Below, in pieces: positions 1 through 13,835 of a stretch of DNA of 64,000 nucleotides. The translations under genes and the position numbers were made by a program. Source of the stretch: Acholoe squamosa. Lineage: Eukaryota; Annelida; Polychaeta; Phyllodocida; Polynoidae. The stretch is taken from contig OX439036.1 of assembly GCA_949317995.1 (NCBI GenBank), forward strand, positions 2,163,207-2,227,206. Reading direction: 5' to 3'. The notes below the pieces were generated by a model. The model was not told the DNA's origin and made no database searches. It saw only the letters and a list, made by a program, of their open reading frames with translations. Every line of letters begins with the position of its first letter. Positions within the stretch are counted from its first letter, which is position 1.

Positions 1-2739
1 GTGTATCAACCCCACTGATACCCAGGCTGTATTCATACATCATGACCACCTACAGGTGTGTATCAACCCCACTGATACCCAGGCTGTATTCATACATCAT
101 GTCCACCTACAGGTGTGTATCAACCCCACTGATACCCAGGCTGTATTCATACATCATGACCACCTACAGGTGTGTATCAACCCCACTGATACCCAGGCTG
201 TATTCATACATCATGTCCACCTACAGGTGTGTATCAACTCCACTGATACCCAGGCTGTATTCATACATCATGTAACACTACAGGTGTGTACCAACCCCAA
301 TGATACCCAGGCTGTATTCATACATCGTGTCCACCTACAGGTGTGTATCAACAGCACTGATACCCAGGCTGTATTCATACATCATGCAACCCTACAGGTG
401 TGTATCAACCCCACTGATACCCAGGCTGTATTCATACATCATGTCCACCTACAGGTGTGTATCAACCCCACTGATACCCAGGCTGTATTCATACATCATG
501 TAACCCTACAGGTGTGTATCAACCCCACTGATACCCAGGCTGTATTCATCCATCATGTCCACCTACAGGTGTGTATCAACCCCACTGATACCCAGGCTGT
601 ATTCATACATCATGTAACCCTACAGGTGTGTATCAACCCCACTGATACCCAGGCTGTATTCATACATCATGTAACCCTACAGGTGTGTATCAACCCCACT
701 GATACCCAGGCTGTATTCATACATCATGTAACCCTACAGGTGTGTATCAACCCCACTGATACCCAGGCTGTATTCATACATCATGACCACCTACAGGTGT
801 GTATCAACCCCACTGATACCCAGTCTGTATTCATACATCATGTAACCCTACAGGTGTGTATCAACCCCCCTGATACCTAGGCTATATTCATACATCATGT
901 CCACCTACAGGTGTGTATCAACCTCACTGATACCCAGGCTGTATTCATACATTATGTCCACCTACAGGTGTGTACCAACCACACTGATACCCTGGCTGTA
1001 TTTATACATCATGTCCACCTACAGGTGTGTATCAAACCCACTGATACCCAGGCTGTATTCATACATCATGTCCACCTACAGGTGTGTATCAACCCCACTG
1101 ATACCCAGGCTGTATTCATACATCATGTCCACCTACAGGTGTGTATCAACCCCACTGACACCCAGGCTGTATTCATACATCATGTCCACCTACAGGTGTG
1201 TATCAGCCCCACTGATACCCAGGCTGTATTCATACATCATGTAACCCTACAGGTGTGTATCAACCCCACTGATACCCAGGCTGTATTCATACATCATGTA
1301 ACCCTACAGGTGTGTATCAACCCCACTGATACCCAGGCTGTATTCATACATCATGTCCACCTACAGGTGTGTATCAACCCCACTGATACCCAGGCTGTAT
1401 TCATACATCATGTAACCCTACAGGTGTGTATCAACCCCACTGATACCCAGGCTGTATTCATACATCATGTCCACCTACAGGTGTGTATCAACCCCACTGA
1501 TACCCAGGCTGTATTCATACATCATGACCACCTACAGGTGTGTATCAACCCCACTGATACCCAGGCTGTATTCATACATCATGTAACCCTACAGGTGTGT
1601 ATCAACCCCACTGATACCCAGGCTGTATTCATATATCATGTAACCCTACAGGTATGTATCAACCCCACTGATACCCAGGCTGTATTCATACATCATGTCC
1701 ACCTACATGTGTGTATCAACCCCATTGATACCCAGGCTGTATTCATACATCATGTCCACCTACAGGTGTGTATCAACACCACTGATACCCAGGCTGTATT
1801 CATACATCATGTAACCCTACAGGTGTGTATCAACCTCACTGATACCCAGGCTGTATTCATACATCATGTCCACCTACAGGTGTGTATCAACACCACTGAT
1901 ACCCAGGCTGTATTCATACATCATGTAACCCTACAGGTGTGTATCAACCCCACTGATACCCAGGCTGCATTCATACATCATGTCCACCTACAGGTGTGTA
2001 TCAACACCACTGATACCCAGGCTGTATTCATACATCATGTCCACCTACAGGTGTGTATCAACCCCACTGATACCCAGGCTGTATTCATACATCATGTCCA
2101 CCTACAGGTGTGTATTAACCCCTCTGATACCCAGGCTGTATTCATACATCATGTCCACCTACAGGTGTGTATCAACCTCACTGATACCCAGGCTGTATTC
2201 ATACATCATGTAACCATACAGGTGTGTATTAACACCACTGATACCCATGCTGTATTCATACATCATGTCCACCTACAGGTGTGTATTAACCCCTCTGATA
2301 CCCAGGCTGTATTCATACATCATGTCCACCTACAGGTGTGTATCAACACCACTGATACCCAGGCTGTATTCATACATCATAAAACCCTACAGGTGTGTAT
2401 TAACCCCTCTGATACCCAGGCTGTATTCATACATCATGTCCACCTACAGGTGTGTATCAACACCACTGATACCCAGGCTGTATTCATACATCATGTAACC
2501 CTACAGGTGTGTACCAACCCCACTGATACCCAGGCTGTATTCATACATCATGTAACCCTACAGGTGTGTATCAACACCACTGATACCCAGGCTGTATTCA
2601 TACATCATGTAACCCTACAGGTGTGCATCAACCCCACTGATACCCAGGCTGTATTCATACAACATGTCCACCTACAGGTGTGTATCAACACCACTGATAC
2701 CCAGGCTGTATTCATACATCATGTAACCCTACAGGTGTG

Positions 2740-3480
2740 TATCAACCCCACTGATACCCAGGCTGTATTCATACATGTAACCCTACAGGTGTGTATCAAC
2801 CCCACTGATACCCAGGCTGTATTCATACATCATGTAACCCTACAGGTGTGTATCAACCCCACTGATACCCAGGCTGTATTCATACATGTAACCCTACAGG
2901 TGTGTATCAACCCCACTGATACCCAGGCTGTTTTCATACATCATGTAACCCTACAGGTGTGTATCAACACCACTGATACCCAGGCTGTATTCATACATCA
3001 TGTCCACCTACAGGTGTGTATCAACCCCACTGATACCCAGTCTGTATTCATACATCATGTAACCCTACAGGTGTGTATCAACCCCACTGATACCCAGGCT
3101 GTATTCATACATCATGTAACCCTACAGGTGTGTATCAACACCACTGATACCCAGGCTGTATTCATAGATCATGTAAGCCTACAGGTGTGTATCAACCCCA
3201 CTGATACCCAGGCTGTATTCATACATCATGTAACCCTACAGGCGTGTATCAACCCAACTGATACCCAGGCTGTATTCATACATCATGTAACCCTACAGGT
3301 GTGTATCAACACCACTGATACCCAGGCTGTATTCATACATCATGTAACCCTACAGGTGTGTATCAACACCACTGATACCTAGGCTGTATTCATACATCAT
3401 GTCCACCTACAGGTGTGTATCAACCCAACTGATACCCAGGCTGTATTCATACATCATGTAACCCTACAGGTGTGTATCAA
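2740..3480. repeat. Higher-order block carrying two 54-bp short units, copy 1
   Basis: This block has two short units (TTCATACATGTAACCC, near 2771 and 2884) separated by a full-length unit. They are followed by a unit with GCTGTTTTCATAC, a CCCAGTCTG unit, a CATAGATCATGTAAGCC unit, an AGGCGTG unit and a CCTAGG unit. The same ordered set recurs at about +2901 and +14350 bp. Both offsets equal whole numbers of 57-bp units minus the short-unit and one-base deficits lying between them, so the copies are segmental duplications rather than chance recurrences. Confidence 0.85.
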
Positions 3481-5639
3481 CACCACTGATACCCAGGCTG
3501 TATTCATACATCATGTAACCCTACAGGTGTGTATCAACCCCACTGATACCCAGGCTGTATTCATACATCATGTAACCCTACAGGTGTGTATGAACCCCAC
3601 AGATACCCAGGCTGTATTCATACATCATGTAACCCTACAGGTGTGTATCAACCCCACTGATACCCAGGCTTTATTCATACATCATGTCCACCTACAGGTG
3701 TGTATCAACCGCACTGATACCCAGGCTGTATTCATACATCATGTCCACCTACAGGTGTGTATCAACCCCACTGATACCCAGGCTTTATTCATACATCATG
3801 TAACCCTACAGGTGTGTACCAACCCCACTGATACCCAGGCTGTATTCATACATCATGTAACCCTATAGGTGTGTATCAACCCCACTGATACCCAGGCTGT
3901 ATTCATACATCATGTCCACCTACAGGTGTGTATCAACCCCACTGATACCCAGGCTGTATTCATACATCAAGTAACCCTACAGGTGTGTATCAACCCCACT
4001 GATACCCAGGCTGTATTCATACATCATGTCCACCTACAGGTGTGTATCAACCCCACTGATACCCAGGCTGTATTCATACATCATGTCCACCTACAGGTGT
4101 GTATCAACCCCACTGATACCCAGGCTGTATTCATACATCATGTCCACCTACAGGTGTGTATCAACCCCACTGATACCCAGGCTGTATTCATACATCGTGT
4201 CCACCTACAGGTGTGTATCAATCCCACTGATACCCAGGTTGTATTCATACATCGTGTCCACCTACAGGTGTGTATCAACCGCACTGATACCCAGGCTGTA
4301 TTCATACATCATGTAACCCTACAGGTGTGTATCAACCCCACTGATACCCAGGCTGTATTTATACATCATGTCCACCTACAGGTGTGTATCAACACCACTG
4401 ATACCCAGGCTGTATTCATACATCATGTAACCCTACAGGTGTGTATCAACCACACTGATACCCAGGCTGTATTCATACATCATGTCCACCTACAGGTGTG
4501 TATCAACCCCACTGATACCCAGGCTGTATCCATACATCATGTCCACCTACAGGTGTGTATCAACCCCACTGATACCCAGGCTGTATTCATACATCATGAC
4601 CACCTACAGGTGTGTATCAACCCCACTGATACCCAGGCTGTATTCATACATCATGTCCACCTACAGGTGTGTATCAACCCCACTGATACCCAGGCTGTAT
4701 TCATACATCATGACCACCTACAGGTGTGTATCAACCCCACTGATACCCAGGCTGTATTCATACATCATGTCCACCTACAGGTGTGTATCAACCCCACTGA
4801 TACCCAGGCTGTATTCATACATCATGACCACCTACAGGTGTGTATCAACCCCACTGATACCCAGGCTGTATTCATACATCATGTAACCCTACAGGTGTGT
4901 ATCAACCCCACTGATACCCAGGCTGTATTCATATATCATGTAACCCTACAGGTATGTATCAACCCCACTGATACCCAGGCTGTATTCATACATCATGTCC
5001 ACCTACATGTGTGTATCAACCCCATTGATACCCAGGCTGTATTCATACATCATGTCCACCTACAGGTGTGTATCAACACCACTGATACCCAGGCTGTATT
5101 CATACATCATGTAACCCTACAGGTGTGTATCAACCTCACTGATACCCAGGCTGTATTCATATATCATGTAACCCTACAGGTATGTATCAACCCCACTGAT
5201 ACCCAGGCTGTATTTATACATCATGTCCACCTACAGGTGTGTATCAACCTCACTGATACCCAGGCTGTATTCATACATCATGTAACCATACAGGTGTGTA
5301 TTAACACCACTGATACCCAGGCTGTATTCATACATCATGTCCACCTACAGGTGTGTATTAACCCCTCTGATACCCTGGCTGTATTCATACATCATGTCCA
5401 CCTACAGGTGTGTATCAACACCACTGATACCCAGGCTGTATTCATACATCATATAACCCTACAGGTGTGTATTAACCCCACTGATACCCAGGCTGTATTC
5501 ATACAACATGTCCACCTACAGGTGTGTATCAATACCACTGATACCCAGGCTGTATTCATACATCATGTAACCCTACAGGTGTGTATCAACACCACTGATA
5601 CCCAGGCTGTATTCATACATCATGTAACCCTACAGGTGT

Positions 5640-6380
5640 GCATCAACCCCACTGATACCCAGGCTGTATTCATACATGTAACCCTACAGGTGTGTATCAA
5701 CCCCACTGATACCCAGGCTGTATTCATACATCATGTAACCCTACAGGTGTGTATCAACCCCACTGAAACCCAGGCTGTATTCATACATGTAACCCTACAG
5801 GTGTGTATCAACCCCACTGATACCCAGGCTGTTTTCATACATCATGTAACCCTACAGGTGTGTATCAACACCACTGATACCCAGGCTGTATTCATACATC
5901 ATGTCCACCTACAGGTGTGTATCAACCCCACTGATACCCAGTCTGTATTCATACATCATGTAACCCTACAGGTGTGTATCAACCCCACTGATACCCAGGC
6001 TGTATTCATACATCATGTAACCCTACAGGTGTGTATCAACACCACTGATACCCAGGCTGTATTCATAGATCATGTAAGCCTACAGGTGTGTATCAACCCC
6101 ACTGATACCCAGGCTGTATTCATACATCATGTAACCCTACAGGCGTGTATCAACCCAACTGATACCCAGGCTGTATTCATACATCATGTAACCCTACAGG
6201 TGTGTATCAACACCACTGATACCCAGGCTGTATTCATACATCATGTAACCCTACAGGTGTGTATCAACACCGATGATACCTAGGCTGTATTCATACATCA
6301 TGTCCACCTACAGGTGTGTATCAACCCAACTGATACCCAGGCTGTATTCATACATCATGTAACCCTACAGGTGTGTATCA
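5640..6380. repeat. Higher-order block carrying two 54-bp short units, copy 2
   Basis: Second copy of the block at 2740-3480, shifted by 2901 bp (51 units minus 6 bp for two short units). The short units are near 5671 and 5783. Private changes include CACTGAAACCC in the unit before the second short unit and ACCGATGATACC near 6270, so it has diverged slightly since duplication. Confidence 0.83.
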
Positions 6381-6846
6381 ACACCACTGATACCCAGGCT
6401 GTATTCATACATCATGTCCACTTACAGGTGTGTATCAACACCACTGATACCCAGGCTGTATTCATACATCATGTCCACCTACAGGTGTGTATCAACCCCA
6501 CTGATACCCAGGCTGTATTTATACATCATGTCCACCTACAGGTGTGTATCCACCCCACTGATACCCAGGCTGTATTCATACATCATGTAACCCTACAGGT
6601 GTGTATCAACCCTACTGATACCCAGGCTGTATTCATATATCATGTAACCCTACAGGTGTGTATCAACCCCACTGATACCCAGGCTGTATTCATACATCAT
6701 GTCCACCTACAGGTGTGTACCAACCCCACTGATACCCAGGCTGTATTCATACATCATGTCCACCTACAGGTGTGTATCAACACCACTGATACCCAGGCTG
6801 TATTCATACATCATGTCCACCTACAAGTGTGTATCAACCCCACTGA

Positions 6847-9645
6847 TACCAGGCTGTATTCATACATCATGTAACCCTACAGGTGTGTATCAACACCACT
6901 GATACCCAGGCTGTATTCATACATCATGTAACCCTACAGGTGTGTATCAACCCCACTGATACCCAGGCTGTATTCATACATCATGTAACCCTACAGGTGT
7001 GTATCAACCCCACTGATACCCAGGCTGTATTCATACATTATGTCCACCTACAGGTGTGTATCAACACCACTGATACCTAGGCTGTATTCATACATCATGT
7101 CCACCTACAGGTGTGTATCAACACCACTGATACCTAGGCTTTATTCATACATCATGTAACCCTACAGGTGTGTATCAACACCACTGATACCCAGGCTGTA
7201 TTCATACATCATGTCCACCTACAGGTGTGTATCAACACCACTGATACCCAGGCTGTATTCATACATCATGTAATCCTACAGGTGTGTATCGACCCTACTG
7301 ATACCGAGGCTGTATTCATACATCATGACCACCTACAGGTGTGTATCAACCACACTGATACCAAGGCTGTATTCATACATCATGACCACCTACAGGTGTG
7401 TATCAACCCCACTGATACCCAGGCTGTATCCATACATCATGTCCACCTACAGGTGTGTATCAACCCCACTGATACCCAGGCTGTATTCATAGATCATGTC
7501 CACCTACATGTGTGTATCAACCCCATTGATACCCAGGCTGTATTCATACATCATGTAACCCTACAGGTGTGTATCAACCCCACTGATACCTAGGCTGTAT
7601 TCATACATCATGTACCCCTACAGGTGTGTACCAACCCCACTCATACCCAGGCTGTATTCATACATCATGAAACCCTACAGGTGTGTATCAACCCCACTGA
7701 TACCCAGGCTGTATTCATACATCATGTAACCCTACAGGTGTGTATCAACACCACTGATACCCAGGCTGTATTCATACATCATGTCCACCTACAGGTGTGT
7801 ATCAACCCCACTGATACCCAGGCTGTATTCATACAGCATGTAACCCTACAGGTGTGTATCAACCCCACTGATACCCAGGCTGTATTCATACATCATGTAA
7901 CCCTACAGGTGTGTACCAACCCCACTGATACCCAGGCTGTATTCATACATCATGTAACCCTATAGGTGTGTATCAACCCCACTGATACCCAGGCTGTATT
8001 CATACATCAGGTCCACCTACAGGTGTGTATCAACCCCACTGATACCCAGGCTGTATTCATACATCAAGTAACCCTACAGGTGTGTATCAACCCCACTGAT
8101 ACCCAGGCTGTATTCATACAACATGTCCACCTACAGGTGTGTATCAACACCACTGATACCCAGGCTGTATTCATACATCATGTAACCCTACAGGTGTGTA
8201 TCAACACCACTGATACCCAGGCTGTATTCATACATCATGTAACCCTACAGGTGTGTATCAACCCCACTGATACCCAGGCTGTATTCATACATCATGTCCA
8301 CCTACAGGTGTGTATCAACCCCACTGATACCCAGGCTGTATTCATACATCATGTCCACCTACAGGTGTGTATCAATCCCACTGATACCCAGGCTGTATTC
8401 ATACATCATGTCTACCTACAGGTGTGTATCAACCGCACTGATACCCAGGCTGTATTCATACATCATGTAACCCTACAGGTGTGTATCAACCCCACTGATA
8501 CCCAGGCTGTATTCATACATTATGTCCACCTACAGGTGTGTATCAACACCACTGATACCTAGGCTGTATTCATACATCATGTCCACCTACAGGTGTGTAT
8601 CAACACCACTGATACCTAGGCTTTATTCATACATCATGTAACCCTACAGGTGTGTATCAACACCACTGATACCCAGGCTGTATTCATACATCATGTCCAC
8701 CTACAGGTGTGTATCAACACCACTGATACCCAGGCTGTATTCATACATCATGTAATCCTACAGGTGTGTATCGACCCTACTGATACCCAGGCTGTATTCA
8801 TACATCATGACCACCTACAGGTGTGTATCAACCACACTGATACCAAGGCTGTATTCATACATCATGACCACCTACAGGTGTGTATCAACCCCACTGATAC
8901 CCAGGCTGTATCCATACATCATGTCCACCTACAGGTGTGTATCAACCCCACTGATACCCAGGCTGTATTCATACATCATGTCCACCTACATGTGTGTATC
9001 AACCCCATTGATACCCAGGCTGTATTCATACATCATGTAACCCTACAGGTGTGTATCAACCCCACTGATACCTAGGCTGTATTCATACATCATGTACCCC
9101 TACAGGTGTGTACCAACCCCACTCATACCCAGGCTGTATTCATACATCATGTAACCCTACAGGTGTGTATCAACCCCACTGATACCCAGGCTGTATTCAT
9201 ACAGCATGTAACCCTAGAGGTGTGTATCAACCCCACTGATACCCAGGCTGTATTCATACATCATGTAACCCTACAGGTGTGTATCAACCCCACTGATACC
9301 CAGGCTTTATTCATACATCATGTCCACCTACAGGTGTGTATCAACCGCACTGATACCCAGGCTGTATTCATACATCATGTCCACCTACAGGTGTGTATCA
9401 ACCCCACTGATACCCAGGCTTTATTCATACATCATGTAACCCTACAGGTGTGTATCAACCCCACTGATACCCAGGCTGTATTCATACATCATGTCCACCT
9501 ACAGGTGTGTACCAACCCCACTGTTACCCAGGCTGTATTCATACATCATGTCCACCTACAGGTGTGTACCAACCCCACTGATACCCAGGCTGTATTCATA
9601 CATCATGTAACCCTACAGGTGTGTATCAACACCACTGATACCTAG
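6847..9645. repeat. Large duplicated segment of the 57-bp array, copy 1
   Basis: A run of about 49 units that recurs almost unchanged at 11292-13835. Diagnostic units are the 56-bp unit ATACCAGGCTG near 6849, TCGACCCTACTG at 7289 and 8771, ATACCAAGGCTG, GTACCCCTACAGG, CACTCATACCC and CTATAGG. Each half contains an internal tandem repeat: TCGACCCTACTG is 1482 bp (26 units) apart here. Relative to the second copy, this one has two extra units near 7.7-7.85 kb. Confidence 0.85.
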
Positions 9646-11291
9646 GCTGTATTCATACATCATGTCCACCTACAGGTGTGTATCAACCCAACTGATACCC
9701 AGGCTGTATTCATACATCATGTAACCCTACAGGTGTGTATCAACACCACTGATACCCAGGCTGTATTCATACATCATGTAACCCTACAGGTGTGTATCAA
9801 CCCCACTGATACCCAGGCTGTATTCATACATCATGTAACCCTACAGGTGTGTATCAACCCCACAGATACCCAGGCTGTATTCATACATCATGTAACCCTA
9901 CAGGTGTGTATCAACCCCACTGATACCCAGGCTGTATTCATACATCATGTCCACCTAAAGGTGTGTATCAACACCACTGATACCCAGGCTGTATTCATAC
10001 ATCATGTAACCCTACAGGTGTGTATCAACCCCACTGATACCCAGGCTGTATTCATACATCATGTCCACCTAAAGGTGTGTATCAACACCACTGATACCCA
10101 GGCTGTATTCATACATCATGTCCACTTACAGGTGTGTATCAACACCACTGATACCCAGGCTGTATTCATACATCATGTCCACCTACAGGTGTGTATCAAC
10201 CCCACTGATACCCAGGCTGTATTCATACATCATGTCCACCTACAGGTGTGTATCAACACCACTGATACCCAGGCTGTATTCATACATCATGTCCACTTAC
10301 AGGTGTGTATCAACACCACTGATACCCAGGCTGTATTCATACATCATGTCCACCTACAGGTGTGTATCAACCCCACTGATACCCAGGCTGTATTTATACA
10401 TCATGTCCACCTACAGGTGTGTATCCACCCCACTGATACCCAGGCTGTATTCATACATCATGTAACCCTACAGGTGTGTATCAACCCTACTGATACCCAG
10501 GCTGTATTCATATATCATGTAACCCTACAGGTGTGTATCAACCCCACTGATACCCAGGCTGTATTCATACATCATGTAACCCTACAGGTGTGTATCAACC
10601 CCACTGATACCCAGTCTGTATTCATACATCATGTAACCCTACAGGTGTGTATCAACCCCACTGATACCCAGTCTGTATTCATACATCATGTAACCCTACA
10701 GGTGTGTATCAACCCCACTGATACCCAGGCTGTATTCATACATCATGTCCACCTACAGGTGTGTATCAACCCCACTGATACCCAGGCTGTATTCATACAT
10801 CATGTCCACCTACAGGTGTGTATCAACCCCTCTGATACCCAGGCTGTATTCATACATCATGTCTACCTACAGGTGTGTATCAACCCCACTGATACCCAGG
10901 CTGTATTCATACATCATGTAACCCTACAGGTGTGTATCAACCCCACTGATACCCAGGCTGTATTCATACATCATGTCCACCTACAGGTGTGTATCAACAC
11001 CACTGATACCCAGGCTGTATTCATACATCATGTCCACCTACAGGTGTGTATCAACCTCACTGATACCCACGCTGTATTCATACATCATGTCCACCTACAG
11101 GTGTGTATCAACACCACTGATACCTAGGCTGTATTCATACATCATGTAACCCTACAGGTGTGTATCAACACCACTGATACCCAGGCTGTATTCATACATC
11201 ATGTCCACCTACAGGTGTGTATCAACACCACTGATACCCAGGCTGTATTCATACATCATGTCCACCTACAGGTGTGTATCAACCCCACTGA

Positions 11292-13835
11292 TACCAGGCT
11301 GTATTCATACATCATGTAACCCTACAGGTGTGTATCAACACCACTGATACCCAGGCTGTATTCATACATCATGTAACCCTACAGGTGTGTATCAACCCCA
11401 CTGATACCCAGGCTGTATTCATACATCATGTAACCCTACAGGTGTGTATCAACCCCACTGATACCCAGGCTGTATTCATACATTATGTCCACCTACAGGT
11501 GTGTATCAACACCACTGATACCTAGGCTGTATTCATACATCATGTCCACCTACAGGTGTGTATCAACACCACTGATACCTAGGCTTTATTCATACATCAT
11601 GTAACCCTACAGGTGTGTATCAACACCACTGATACCCAGGCTGTATTCATACATCATGTCCACCTACAGGTGTGTATCAACACCACTGATACCCAGGCTG
11701 TATTCATACATCATGTAATCCTACAGGTGTGTATCGACCCTACTGATACCGAGGCTGTATTCATACATCATGACCACCTACAGGTGTGTATCAACCACAC
11801 TGATACCAAGGCTGTATTCATACATCATGACCACCTACAGGTGTGTATCAACCCCACTGATACCCAGGCTGTATCCATACATCATGTCCACCTACAGGTG
11901 TGTATCAACCCCACTGATACCCAGGCTGTATTCATAGATCATGTCCACCTACATGTGTGTATCAACCCCATTGATACCCAGGCTGTATTCATACATCATG
12001 TAACCCTACAGGTGTGTATCAACCCCACTGATACCTAGGCTGTATTCATACATCATGTACCCCTACAGGTGTGTACCAACCCCACTCATACCCAGGCTGT
12101 ATTCATACATCATGAAACCCTACAGGTGTGTATCAACCCCACTGATACCCAGGCTGTATTCATACAGCATGTAACCCTACAGGTGTGTATCAACCCCACT
12201 GATACCCAGGCTGTATTCATACATCATGTAACCCTACAGGTGTGTACCAACCCCACTGATACCCAGGCTGTATTCATACATCATGTAACCCTATAGGTGT
12301 GTATCAACCCCACTGATACCCAGGCTGTATTCATACATCAGGTCCACCTACAGGTGTGTATCAACCCCACTGATACCCAGGCTGTATTCATACATCAAGT
12401 AACCCTACATGTGTGTATCAACCCCACTGATACCCAGGCTGTATTCATACAACATGTCCACCTACAGGTGTGTATCAACACCACTGATACCCAGGCTGTA
12501 TTCATACATCATGTAACCCTACAGGTGTGTATCAACACCACTGATACCCAGGCTGTATTCATACATCATGTAACCCTACAGGTGTGTATCAACCCCACTG
12601 ATACCCAGACTGTATTCATACATCATGTCCACCTACAGGTGTGTATCAACCCCACTGATACCCAGGCTGTATTCATACATCATGTCCACCTACAGGTGTG
12701 TATCAATCCCACTGATACCCAGGCTGTATTCATACATCATGTCCACCTACAGGTGTGTATCAACCGCACTGATACCCAGGCTGTATTCATACATCATGTA
12801 ACCCTACAGGTGTGTATCAACCCCACTGATACCCAGGCTGTATTCATACATTATGTCCACCTACAGGTGTGTATCAACACCACTGATACCTAGGCTGTAT
12901 TCATACATCATGTCCACCTACAGGTGTGTATCAACACCACTGATACCTAGGCTTTATTCATACATCATGTAACCCTACAGGTGTGTATCAACACCACTGA
13001 TACCCAGGCTGTATTCATACATCATGTCCACCTACAGGTGTGTATCAACACCACTGATACCCAGGCTGTATTCATACATCATGTAATCCTACAGGTGTGT
13101 ATCGACCCTACTGATACCCAGGCTGCATTCATACATCATGACCACCTACAGGTGTGTATCAACCACACTGATACCAAGGCTGTATTCATACATCATGACC
13201 ACCTACAGGTGTGTATCAACCCCACTGATACCCAGGCTGTATCCATACATCATGTCCACCTACAGGTGTGTATCAACCCCACTGATACCCAGGCTGTATT
13301 CATACATCATGTCCACCTACATGTGTGTATCAACCCCATTGATACCCAGGCTGTATTCATACATCATGTAACCCTACAGGTGTGTATCAACCCCACTGAT
13401 ACCTAGGCTGTATTCATACATCATGTACCCCTACAGGTGTGTACCAACCCCACTCATACCCAGGCTGTATTCATACATCATGTAACCCTACAGGTGTGTA
13501 TCAACCCCACTGATACCCAGGCTGTATTCATACAGCATGTAACCCTAGAGGTGTGTATCAACCCCACTGATACCCAGGCTGTATTCATACATCATGTAAC
13601 CCTACAGGTGTGTATCAACCCCACTGATACCCAGGCTTTATTCATACATCATGTCCACCTACAGGTGTGTATCAACCGCACTGATACCCAGGCTGTATTC
13701 ATCCATCATGTCCACCTACAGGTGTGTATCAACCCCACTGATACCCAGGCTTTATTCATACATCATGTAACCCTACAGGTGTGTACCAACCCCACTGATA
13801 CCCAGGCTGTATTCATACATCATGTAACCCTATAG
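11292..13835. repeat. Large duplicated segment of the 57-bp array, copy 2
   Basis: Counterpart of 6847-9645. Offsets are 4445 bp before and 4331 bp after a two-unit (114-bp) difference. TCGACCCTACTG recurs at 11734 and 13102, 1368 bp (24 units) apart. The 56-bp unit with ATACCAGGCTG near 11295 matches the one near 6849, so that one-base deletion was copied along with the segment instead of arising twice. Confidence 0.85.
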
